Of a stretch of DNA of 10,945 bases, positions 1 through 4,975 are shown one piece after another. The position numbers and the translations under genes were made by a program. Under the pieces are notes generated by a model. It did not search any database. It saw only the letters and a list, made by a program, of their open reading frames with translations, and had not been told where the DNA came from. The DNA lies in NCBI RefSeq assembly GCF_000292245.2, contig NZ_ALPT02000111.1, positions 1 through 10,945 on the forward strand. The letters are read 5' to 3'. This stretch comes from Alkalihalobacillus alcalophilus ATCC 27647 = CGMCC 1.3604 (GTDB lineage Bacteria > Bacillota > Bacilli > Bacillales > Bacillaceae_D). The number at the start of each line of letters is the position of its first letter. Position 1 is the first letter of the stretch.

Positions 1-140
1 CTAATTCCCTACTCTCCCAATTTTCATTACCTATCACCCCTTATTCGCACCCTAATTCCCTACTCTCCCAATTTTCATTACCTATCACCCCCGATTCGCT
101 CCCTAATCCCCAACATCCACCACTTTCATTACCTATCCCC
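1..140. repeat. 51-bp tandem repeat, about 2.8 copies (array A)
   Basis: Two nearly identical units occupy 1-51 and 52-102, and a third, more diverged and truncated unit starts at 103 and fades out near 140. Every unit contains the core TTTCATTACCTATC followed by a C-rich run. The array begins at the window edge, so its full length is unknown. Its period and core match the large array at 7100-7925, so both belong to one repeat family. No open reading frame with a ribosome binding site runs through it. Function unknown. Confidence 0.85.
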
Positions 141-162
141 ACCAACAAAATTCTTCTCACAC

Positions 163-210
163 AAAAAAAGCCTCCCAAAAGTCAAATGACTCTTTTGAGA
201 CAGCTTTTTT
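163..210 (-). terminator. Intrinsic terminator of the mqnB-mqnD operon
   Basis: Read on the minus strand, a long imperfect hairpin begins about 14 bases after the mqnD stop. The inner stem is AGTCA/TGACT, with outer pairs through TCTC/GGGA and AAAAAGC/GCTTTTT. It ends in seven Ts (163-169 on the plus strand). There is also a T run at 205-210 on the plus strand, so it could work in both directions. Confidence 0.8.
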
Positions 211-223
211 CAACAATGATTTA

Positions 224-1057
224 TTAATCACGTAGTCCTTTTAAATCAAACTTCGGAACGAGCCCTTCCTCCATCGCCCTTCCTAACAATGACTCGACCG
301 CTGCATATCCATCTTCACCTAGGTTTGCTGAGAATTCATTTACGTAAAGCTCAATATGTGATTGGGCCACTTCGTCAGACATTTCCTGAGCATGCTCTAA
401 CACATATTGTTTAGAAGCCTCTGGATTTGCCCATGCATATTCAACTGAGGCTCTTACCCATTGACTAATTTCTTGATGATTCAATCCTCTTTTAGCAATA
501 ATTGCACCAAGTGGTATTGGTAAACCAGTATCAGCTTCCCACCAATTCCCTAAATCTTCAACAAGCTTCAAGTCATAATTTTGGTACGTAAAACGTGCTT
601 CATGAATAACTAAACCAGCATCTACTTCTCCTTTTTGGACAGCAGGCATAATTTCATCGAACGGCATCACGATAATTTCACCGACACCGCCTTCTACTTG
701 TTGCTTCACCCAAAGCCGAAAAAGCAAATATGCAGTAGAACGATCACTAGGAACCGCTACACTTTTACCTGATAACTCATTAGGACTTTTCACTTTTTCT
801 TTCGACAACACGAGAGGGCCACAACCACGCCCTAATGCTCCTCCACATGGAATAAGACGATAATGTTCTAGCACCCAAGGAAGTGCTGCATAAGAAATTT
901 TCATAATTTCTGGGCCCTCTTGATTGGCCGCCCAATAGTTTGTTTTATCAATATCAGCATAGGTTACATCTAGTTTTGGTGCATTGACAAGGCCAAATAC
1001 GGCTGCATGAAAAATAAACGTATCATTTGGACAAGGTGAAAAGGCGATTTTTGTCAT
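224..1057 (-). CDS. mqnD: 1,4-dihydroxy-6-naphthoate synthase (MqnD)
   Basis: This cytosolic enzyme converts cyclic dehypoxanthinyl futalosine to 1,4-dihydroxy-6-naphthoate in the futalosine route to menaquinone. The 277-residue product is full length for the family and has the periplasmic-binding-protein-like fold typical of MqnA/MqnD. Visible hallmarks are the N-terminal SPCPNDTFIFHA (7-18), KISYAALP (53-60), the glycine-rich CGGALGRGCGP (71-81), VIHEARFTY (150-158) and DLGNWWEADTGLPIPLG (168-184). His152 in the VIHEARFTY segment corresponds to the histidine proposed as catalytic base in the family. The ATG overlaps the mqnB stop codon as ATGA and has a GGAGG ribosome binding site 8 bases upstream, so the two genes are translationally coupled. 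A terminator follows the stop directly. I see no truncation or missing motif. Confidence 0.95.
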   Translation of the reverse strand: MTKIAFSPCPNDTFIFHAAVFGLVNAPKLDVTYADIDKTNYWAANQEGPEIMKISYAALPWVLEHYRLIPCGGALGRGCGPLVLSKEKVKSPNELSGKSVAVPSDRSTAYLLFRLWVKQQVEGGVGEIIVMPFDEIMPAVQKGEVDAGLVIHEARFTYQNYDLKLVEDLGNWWEADTGLPIPLGAIIAKRGLNHQEISQWVRASVEYAWANPEASKQYVLEHAQEMSDEVAQSHIELYVNEFSANLGEDGYAAVESLLGRAMEEGLVPKFDLKGLRD

Positions 1058-1704
1058 TGTACAACCTCCAATAATGTTTCACTTACGACTTCTAATAAAT
1101 TTAATGCTTCTTTTAACTTCCATGCCTCTCGATTTCTCGGACCAACCTCATTAGAAATCGTCCGGACTTCGATGACAGGTACTTCAAAGAGCTTGGCAGC
1201 TGTAGCGACACCAAATCCTTCCATTGCTTCTGCTTTCGCTTCAGGAAAACGTTCCATTAGTTGCTCTGTTGTTTCATTCGTCCCTGTCACGGTACTCAAC
1301 GTCAAAATTTGTCCATGAGAACTTGGTACACCCTTTTTAGTGAACGCACCTAGCAGCTTACGACTTACCGTTTGCTCCGCTTCAATCATGGACACACCTA
1401 TATTCAACTGTTCAACTGGGAGGAACCCATCTGGTGATTCCGCACCTAGATCAGCAGCAACGATTTGAGATGATACGACAATAGAACCAACTGGTGCTCT
1501 TCCTTTAAAACCACCTGCTATCCCTAAGTTCAATACTAGATCATAATCATGTTGCATTAAGAGCTTTGTTGTAGCTGCTGCTGCCAAAGTGGGACCAACC
1601 CCCATCACTTCCACATCAATAAAGGATTGCTCACCAATAGCTCTCTTTACTGCTTCACGTTCCGCTTCGACTGATACTATTAATAAAATTCGTTTATGTT
1701 TCAT
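1054..1704 (-). CDS. mqnB: Futalosine hydrolase (MqnB)
   Basis: The enzyme cleaves futalosine to dehypoxanthinyl futalosine and hypoxanthine in menaquinone synthesis. The 216-residue protein has the purine nucleoside phosphorylase/MTA-SAH nucleosidase fold: N-terminal strand RILLIVSVEAE (5-15), glycine-rich LGIAGG (60-65), nucleoside-binding EAMEGFG (159-165), and RTISNEVGPR (181-190). MTA/SAH nucleosidases have a catalytic Asp in a SD motif at that last place. The Asn here, together with the mqnD neighbour, favours futalosine hydrolase. I chose the ATG at 1704 because a good site, GAAAGGTG, lies about 10 bases upstream. A TTG seven codons earlier falls inside that ribosome binding site and is unlikely. 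First gene of a two-gene operon with mqnD. A general nucleosidase is the alternative, but the context makes it improbable. Confidence 0.92.
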   Translation of the reverse strand: MKHKRILLIVSVEAEREAVKRAIGEQSFIDVEVMGVGPTLAAAATTKLLMQHDYDLVLNLGIAGGFKGRAPVGSIVVSSQIVAADLGAESPDGFLPVEQLNIGVSMIEAEQTVSRKLLGAFTKKGVPSSHGQILTLSTVTGTNETTEQLMERFPEAKAEAMEGFGVATAAKLFEVPVIEVRTISNEVGPRNREAWKLKEALNLLEVVSETLLEVVQ

Positions 1705-1753
1705 TAAATTATGTACACCTTTCAATCTTACTAGACTAGATTTTCTTACAAGA

Positions 1754-1781
1754 TCTATAATCCCTTATCCTAGTTTAACAA
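1754..1781 (-). promoter_or_regulatory. Candidate sigma-A promoter for mqnB-mqnD
   Basis: On the minus strand, TTGTTA (4 of 6 matches to TTGACA) is followed after 16 bases by TATAGA (4 of 6 matches to TATAAT). It lies about 50 bases upstream of the mqnB ATG and downstream of the VOC gene terminator, where a promoter is expected. The sequence match alone is only moderate. Confidence 0.35.
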
Positions 1782-1837
1782 TTGCTAAATAAATTGGAAA
1801 GAAAGCTGTTTTTTCTTTTATCATGTCCTTTTATTCA

Positions 1838-1866
1838 CAAAACAAAAGAGCTGCATTCAACAGCTC
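1838..1866 (-). terminator. Intrinsic terminator of the VOC-fold gene
   Basis: On the minus strand a GAGCTG/CAGCTC hairpin with a 7-base loop is followed by TTTTGTTTTG. It starts 10 bases after the VOC stop codon and isolates that gene from mqnB. Confidence 0.85.
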
Positions 1867-1876
1867 CGAATTTCCT

Positions 1877-2248
1877 TTACTTATTTTCATCAATTAATTC
1901 AATGCGATTGCCAAATGGATCATAGATAAAACATCTTGCAACCCCTGGGATTTTATCATCGTTTTGAAAAGGTATTTGATGAAACTCTAGATGTTTTTGT
2001 AAGGCTGATAACGAGGAGACACAAAGGGCGGGATGAGCTTTTTTCGCTGGTTTAAAATCAGACTCTACACCGATATGAAGTTGAACATTCCCCGCTGTAA
2101 CCCAAATCCCACCATTCTTTTTTAATTCTGCCGGCTTTTCGATTTCCTCCATTCCGAGCAGTTCCACAAAAAACTTTCGTGCTTCTTCTTCACAATCTTT
2201 AGGAGCTGCAAGTTGAACATGATCAATGGCTGTAAATTGAAATGACAT
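1877..2248 (-). CDS. VOC-superfamily (glyoxalase/dioxygenase fold) protein
   Basis: This is a small cytosolic protein of 123 residues, the usual size for a single-chain VOC protein with two beta-alpha-beta-beta-beta halves. The first half starts AIDHVQLAAP (7-16), with His10 at a usual metal position. Further likely ligands are His58 in QLHIG, His72 in AHPAL and Glu117 in the C-terminal DPFGNRIELID (110-120), a motif highly typical of the family. The substrate cannot be read from sequence: members include glyoxalases, thiol transferases and dioxygenases. The ATG at 2248 has an AGGAGGTGG site 5 bases upstream. A GTG three codons earlier lies within that site and is rejected. The gene is divergent from the NsrR-like regulator and single, with its own terminator. 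A link between the two is possible but not shown. Confidence 0.85.
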   Translation of the reverse strand: MSFQFTAIDHVQLAAPKDCEEEARKFFVELLGMEEIEKPAELKKNGGIWVTAGNVQLHIGVESDFKPAKKAHPALCVSSLSALQKHLEFHQIPFQNDDKIPGVARCFIYDPFGNRIELIDENK

Positions 2249-2397
2249 ATAAACCACCTCCTACTATATTTTATCATCAATCTTCTATTTATATTTCGAA
2301 AATTCACTTTTATAGTAAAAATTGGTCCTATTTTTTCTTCTATATCCATATAAAAACAAATTTATAGTATAGTAATGATAATAAGCTGTTTAGACAT

Positions 2398-2417
2398 TTT
2401 GATCAGATTCAATCAAA
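2398..2417. promoter_or_regulatory. Dyad in the VOC/nsrR intergenic region (possible operator)
   Basis: TTTGAT and ATCAAA form an inverted repeat with an 8-base centre, about 60 bases before the regulator's start codon. The surrounding 2249-2476 region is very AT-rich and holds TATAGT and GATAAT -10-like words near 2363-2382. I find no convincing -35 partner on either strand. The dyad does not obviously match the known NsrR consensus, so operator status is a guess. Confidence 0.2.
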
Positions 2418-2476
2418 CAACCAAACCTAATGTTAAGTCACCTTCTTAAAAAACTAACAAAATAGAGGTGAAAACG

Positions 2477-2917
2477 ATGCATCTAACGATTAAATCTGAT
2501 TATGCGCTCAGAACTTTAATATATCTAGGTAGTCAATCGGACGTAACTTCGATGGTCACGATTAAGGAAATTGCTACAACTTACAACCTTCCAACTAGTC
2601 AAATTAAGAGAATTGCTCGTGAGCTTGAAGTGATTGGATATCTTGAAATTATTGACGGTAAAAAAGGGTATATTAAATTAGCCATTCCACCTTCCCAAAT
2701 CACTTTAGGGGCTGTGATTAAAAGTACAGAAAGTCTTGATCTTCTTGAGTGCTTTAATCATGAGCAAAACCAATGTATTATAAGCCCCGCTTGCCAATTA
2801 AAGCCCATTTTATCCGAAGCTCTACAAGCCTTTTTACACGTTTTAGAAAAATACACCCTTCAAGATTTAGTAAACAATAAAACCGATTTACACTCTCTAT
2901 TCTTAATATTTAAATAA
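2477..2917 (+). CDS. nsrR: Rrf2-family transcriptional regulator, NsrR-like [4Fe-4S] sensor
   Basis: This is a DNA-binding repressor-type protein of 146 residues with an N-terminal winged helix-turn-helix (about 1-70) and a C-terminal cluster-binding and dimerisation region. Opening MHLTIKSDYALRTL and ending YTLQDLV are NsrR-like. Cys92, Cys100 and Cys106 (ECF, QC, AC; C-x7-C-x5-C) together with Asp8 match the cluster ligands known for NsrR, the nitric-oxide sensor of nitrosative-stress genes. One oddity is the recognition and wing region: TSQIKRIARELEVIG then DGKKGYIKLA, where the typical wing has a GRxGG motif. DNA specificity may therefore differ from classical NsrR. The ATG at 2477 has a GAGGTG site 6 bases upstream, and the GTG at 2468 is part of that site. 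No hmp or other NO gene is visible next to it. Family certain; NsrR rather than a paralogue is likely. Confidence 0.85.
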   Translation: MHLTIKSDYALRTLIYLGSQSDVTSMVTIKEIATTYNLPTSQIKRIARELEVIGYLEIIDGKKGYIKLAIPPSQITLGAVIKSTESLDLLECFNHEQNQCIISPACQLKPILSEALQAFLHVLEKYTLQDLVNNKTDLHSLFLIFK

Positions 2918-2929
2918 CAGTTGAAATTG

Positions 2930-2973
2930 GACTAGCTCACAAGGTTAATTGGTCTTATGAGTAGTCTTTTTTT
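2930..2973 (+). terminator. Intrinsic terminator of the NsrR-like gene
   Basis: GACTA-CTCA pairs with TGAGTAGTC (one bulged G), extended by AAG/CTT, and is followed by seven or more Ts (2967-2973). It lies 13 bases after the stop codon. Confidence 0.8.
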
Positions 2974-3011
2974 ATTGCAAATGAATCAGACACAGTCAAT
3001 TTGAATGATAA

Positions 3012-3036
3012 GATTAAAATTAATAAAAATGGGTAT
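3012..3036 (+). promoter_or_regulatory. Candidate sigma-B-type promoter for the YusW-like lipoprotein
   Basis: GATTAA (5 of 6 matches to the sigma-B -35 word GTTTAA) is followed after 13 bases by GGGTAT, an exact match to the sigma-B -10 word. It is about 49 bases before the start codon. The overlapping TATACT could serve as a sigma-A -10, but no good TTGACA-like -35 is at the right distance. This suggests general-stress expression. Sequence evidence only. Confidence 0.45.
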
Positions 3037-3084
3037 ACTTCCATATCAAGTAAACAAAATAACGAAGTCTTGGGAGGAATATAC

Positions 3085-3558
3085 ATGATAAAAAGATTAG
3101 CCTATACTACACTATTACTTAGCCTACTTACATTAGTCGCTTGTAATACAACAAATGAAGAGGTACCTACTGAGCCAATAGAGGACCCAGGAACTGATAC
3201 GACTACTCCTGATGAAGAAGTCAATGAAACGACTCCTGAATCTGACAAATCAATTACAGACTTTAGCCTCGAAATCGATACAACTGAAAATGATGAATTG
3301 ATTGATATTGAATATGAAGAAGAAAGAAATGGCCTCGAAGCAAAATATCAAGCAGATGGTGAAAACCTAACAGGAGAAGAAGCTAAATCTGTGATTGAAG
3401 ATTTGTTGACATCTCTTTCCTTACAATCAGATATGAGCAATGAAGATATTATTAGTCGTGTTTTAGAGCACTTTAACTTAACAGAGGACCAAGTCGTTGA
3501 TTTTGATCTCGAGGTTGAATTTAACGGCGTCAAAGAAATCGATATTGATTGGAATTAA
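3085..3558 (+). CDS. Acidic YusW-like lipoprotein
   Basis: The predicted surface lipoprotein has 157 residues. A lysine/arginine N-terminus and hydrophobic stretch (5-19) lead to a lipobox LVAC with Cys20 as lipidated residue. Residues 21-56 are a low-complexity acidic linker rich in Thr, Glu, Pro and Asp. From about 57 a folded domain follows: SITDFSLEID, then an ExKYQADGENLTGEEA segment, helices around 102-130, and a closing beta strand DFDLEVEFNGVKEIDIDW. This resembles the uncharacterised YusW-like domain of Bacillaceae. No enzymatic motif is visible. The ATG at 3085 has a GGGAGG site 7 bases upstream. A TTG at 3001 in frame would place the hydrophobic signal internally and is rejected. 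Single gene with its own promoter and terminator. Molecular role unknown. Confidence 0.85.
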   Translation: MIKRLAYTTLLLSLLTLVACNTTNEEVPTEPIEDPGTDTTTPDEEVNETTPESDKSITDFSLEIDTTENDELIDIEYEEERNGLEAKYQADGENLTGEEAKSVIEDLLTSLSLQSDMSNEDIISRVLEHFNLTEDQVVDFDLEVEFNGVKEIDIDWN

Positions 3559-3578
3559 GTGAATAAGGATTTTCTATT

Positions 3579-3622
3579 AAAAAAGTTAGATGACCGTCAT
3601 TTCTAATCATCTAACTTTTTTT
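3579..3622. terminator. Bidirectional terminator after the YusW-like gene
   Basis: AAAAGTTAGATGA pairs perfectly with TCATCTAACTTTT, with a T run at 3616-3622 on the plus strand and an A run at 3579-3584 that gives Ts on the minus strand. It ends the lipoprotein transcript and also meets the decayed 3' end of the ABC-F remnant on the minus strand. Confidence 0.9.
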
Positions 3623-3838
3623 AGGTAGTTTTGTCCCCACCTCTTTCTCCCCCACTTAACATATGCACCTTTTTATGGACATCGCCTCTATCCAGTTTTG
3701 CTTTCTTCTGACCAACACTTCTTTTATCCATCGGCAATTTCCTATTTTATCTCCTTTATAGGCCTGGATCAGCTCTATCTCTAATAATAAACGCTCTCCA
3801 TAACTTTTTTCTAAATGGCCTATTTCTAAAAATAACAT
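3621..3838 (-). pseudogene. Remnant of an ABC-F ATPase (antibiotic-resistance/translation factor type)
   Basis: From the ATG at 3838 (AGGGAGG site 7 bases upstream) the frame opens MLFLEIGHLEKSYGERLLLE and continues to YKGDKIG at about residue 33. This is the typical start of an ABC-F nucleotide-binding domain, just before the Walker A loop. The expected GxNGxGKST is absent and the frame runs on unlike any ABC protein to a stop at 3656-3658. In another minus-strand frame (about 3737-3621) there is SVGQKKAKLDRGD followed by HMLSGGERG; LSGGE is the ABC signature motif. So the gene has lost well over a thousand bases by at least one internal deletion with a frame change, and its 3' end is replaced by the neighbouring terminator. 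A 59-residue protein from the first frame could still be made but would not be an ATPase. Which ABC-F subfamily (Vga, Msr, Lsa, VmlR and others) cannot be told. Confidence 0.8.
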
Positions 3839-3839
3839 C

Positions 3840-3870
3840 AAAAAACCTCCCTAGATCTCTAGAGAGGGTT
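3840..3870 (-). terminator. Leader terminator-type hairpin overlapping the ABC-F ribosome binding site
   Basis: On the minus strand AACCCTCTCTAGA pairs with TCTAGGGAGGTT (one bulged C, one G-U pair, 2-base loop), followed by TTTTTTG and the start codon. The 3' arm contains the AGGGAGG ribosome binding site, so the fold would both terminate transcription and hide the site. Such an arrangement directly before the start is typical of attenuator-controlled ABC-F resistance genes. Confidence 0.6.
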
Positions 3871-4104
3871 ATCATTCAGATTCCAAATTTTTCGAGGTTT
3901 TATGAACAGTAAAAATCCAAAGATTTAATCAAACATCTTCTTACTTATGGAGTTCATTCAATTAAAAAGACATTACCTTAAAAATGGACAGACTAACCCT
4001 ATCTAGATCATCATTTTGTTTTTAATTTCACAAATAATGTTCTAAAAAAATAGGATTAAAGCTTCATCGTATAAGGTACCTGTCCCTTTCATCATATTTA
4101 TTTT
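3871..4104 (-). promoter_or_regulatory. Long untranslated leader of the ABC-F remnant, with possible antiterminator
   Basis: About 265 bases separate the predicted transcription start from the ABC-F start codon, with no gene of normal size between. The minus-strand segment at 4009-3995 (GATCTAGATAGGGTT) can pair over 12-13 bases, with one mismatch, with the 5' arm of the terminator hairpin (3870-3854). That would form a competing antiterminator. A second segment, AAAACCTC near 3892-3899, can pair with GAGGTTTT in the 3' arm. This is inference from base complementarity only. Confidence 0.45.
4042..4095 (-). CDS. Possible 17-residue leader peptide
   Basis: A short frame starting ATGATGAAAGGG encodes MMKGTGTLYDEALILFF and stops in a T-rich stretch. 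It lies at the 5' end of the ABC-F leader, where attenuated resistance genes often carry a leader peptide whose stalled translation controls readthrough. The ribosome binding site is weak (GGAAAA about 10 bases upstream) and the predicted transcript start is only about 8 bases before the ATG. A different start inside the segment (ATGAAGCTTTAA, three codons) is equally possible. Very tentative. Confidence 0.2.
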   Translation of the reverse strand: MMKGTGTLYDEALILFF

Positions 4105-4109
4105 CCATT

Positions 4110-4139
4110 AGAATAATATAATTTCCAAATTACTGTCAA
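4110..4139 (-). promoter_or_regulatory. Candidate sigma-A promoter of the ABC-F leader
   Basis: On the minus strand a perfect TTGACA (4139-4134) is followed after 18 bases by TATTCT (4 of 6 matches), within an AT-rich stretch offering overlapping -10 words. It starts only 13 bases after the stop codon of the cyclophilin gene, so the remnant had its own promoter. Confidence 0.5.
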
Positions 4140-4152
4140 GCGATAGTTTCTT

Positions 4153-4797
4153 TTATTCCACTTCTACAAATTCAACGGTCATTTGCTTAATCACTTGCTC
4201 TTGCCCCTGAACCGGCATATCTCGACTATCTGTTTCAACTGCGACGATTTCATTTACAACATCCATTCCATCGGTGACTTTCCCAAACCCTGCATAATCA
4301 CCATCTAAATGTGGCGAGGTTTCAACCATAATAAAAAATTGTGATCCAGCTGAATCAGGATGTTGACTACGAGCCATTGAGATAACGCCCGGATCATGCT
4401 TTAAATCATTCTCAAAACCATTGCTTTCAAATTCGCCTTCAACTGTATGACCAGGTCCACCAGTGCCGTTCCCATCAGGGTCGCCTCCTTGAATCATAAA
4501 TCCAGGAATAATCCGGTGAAATGTAAGACCATCATAAAAACCATCTTGTACAAGGCTAACAAAGTTATCGACTGTTTTAGGTGCTACGTCTGGGTAAAGT
4601 TCAATGACCACTTCCCCACCATTTTCCATCTCCATTGTCACGATCGGCTGCTGTCCTTCAGGTACAACAGTTGAAACCTCTTCGTTTCCGTCACCAGTTA
4701 CCTGTTCACCTTCATGATTATTTTCTGCTTGTCCACAAGCTGTAACGAACATCATTAACATACATGCAGCCAGAGCCACTATCCATTTCTTCATCAT
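4153..4797 (-). CDS. Cyclophilin-type peptidyl-prolyl cis-trans isomerase, lipoprotein
   Basis: This enzyme catalyses proline cis/trans isomerisation during protein folding and is predicted to sit on the outer face of the membrane. The 214-residue protein has a signal peptide (KK at 3-4, hydrophobic 5-17) and lipobox VTAC with Cys21. An acidic linker (about 22-48) precedes a complete compact bacterial cyclophilin domain (about 52-214). Key stretches are FHRIIPGFMIQGGD (93-106), with catalytic-type Arg95, Phe100 and Gln103, then GSQFFIM (151-157) and HLDGDYAGFGKV (163-174). Two ATG codons stand in tandem. The first has a GGGGAG site 9 bases away and is used here, though the second is possible. 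Divergent from the DUF3900-like gene. No clear hairpin terminator follows; the promoter of the ABC-F remnant starts almost immediately. Most Bacillaceae also have a cytosolic PpiB; this is the exported type. Confidence 0.93.
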   Translation of the reverse strand: MMKKWIVALAACMLMMFVTACGQAENNHEGEQVTGDGNEEVSTVVPEGQQPIVTMEMENGGEVVIELYPDVAPKTVDNFVSLVQDGFYDGLTFHRIIPGFMIQGGDPDGNGTGGPGHTVEGEFESNGFENDLKHDPGVISMARSQHPDSAGSQFFIMVETSPHLDGDYAGFGKVTDGMDVVNEIVAVETDSRDMPVQGQEQVIKQMTVEFVEVE

Positions 4798-4839
4798 CTC
4801 TAACGTCTCCCCTTTTCATAGCAAATACTCAATAAGAAA

Positions 4840-4869
4840 AAGATACCAAAATTGATAAGGGAAAGTCAA
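4840..4869 (-). promoter_or_regulatory. Candidate sigma-A promoter of the cyclophilin lipoprotein gene
   Basis: On the minus strand TTGACT (5 of 6) is followed after 18 bases by TATCTT (4 of 6), about 43 bases before the start codon. Confidence 0.45.
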
Positions 4870-4897
4870 AATAATGGCCAAACAGGATTACTAGCAA

Positions 4898-4926
4898 TTG
4901 ACGAAACACTCCCCAACTTCTATACT
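4898..4926 (+). promoter_or_regulatory. Strong sigma-A promoter of the DUF3900-like gene
   Basis: TTGACG (5 of 6) and TATACT (5 of 6) are separated by the ideal 17 bases. The predicted transcript start near 4933 leaves about 19 bases before the ATG at 4952 and about 43 before the TTG at 4976. Confidence 0.7.
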
Positions 4927-4975
4927 GAAAAAATCGTGAAATGATACGTTTATGCTAATAAAGGATGGGATTCAT

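Noticed and set aside
1705..1725. Upstream TTG start for mqnB
   Set aside because: The TTG overlaps the GAAAGGTG ribosome binding site that serves the ATG at 1704, and the seven extra residues precede the normal first strand of the fold.
2122..2349. 75-codon minus-strand frame spanning the VOC start and the intergenic region
   Set aside because: It overlaps the VOC gene in another frame, and its composition fits AT-rich non-coding DNA.
3001..3084. N-terminal extension of the YusW-like lipoprotein from a TTG at 3001
   Set aside because: It would bury the lipoprotein signal peptide 28 residues inside and overlaps the candidate promoter. The ATG at 3085 has a strong GGGAGG site.
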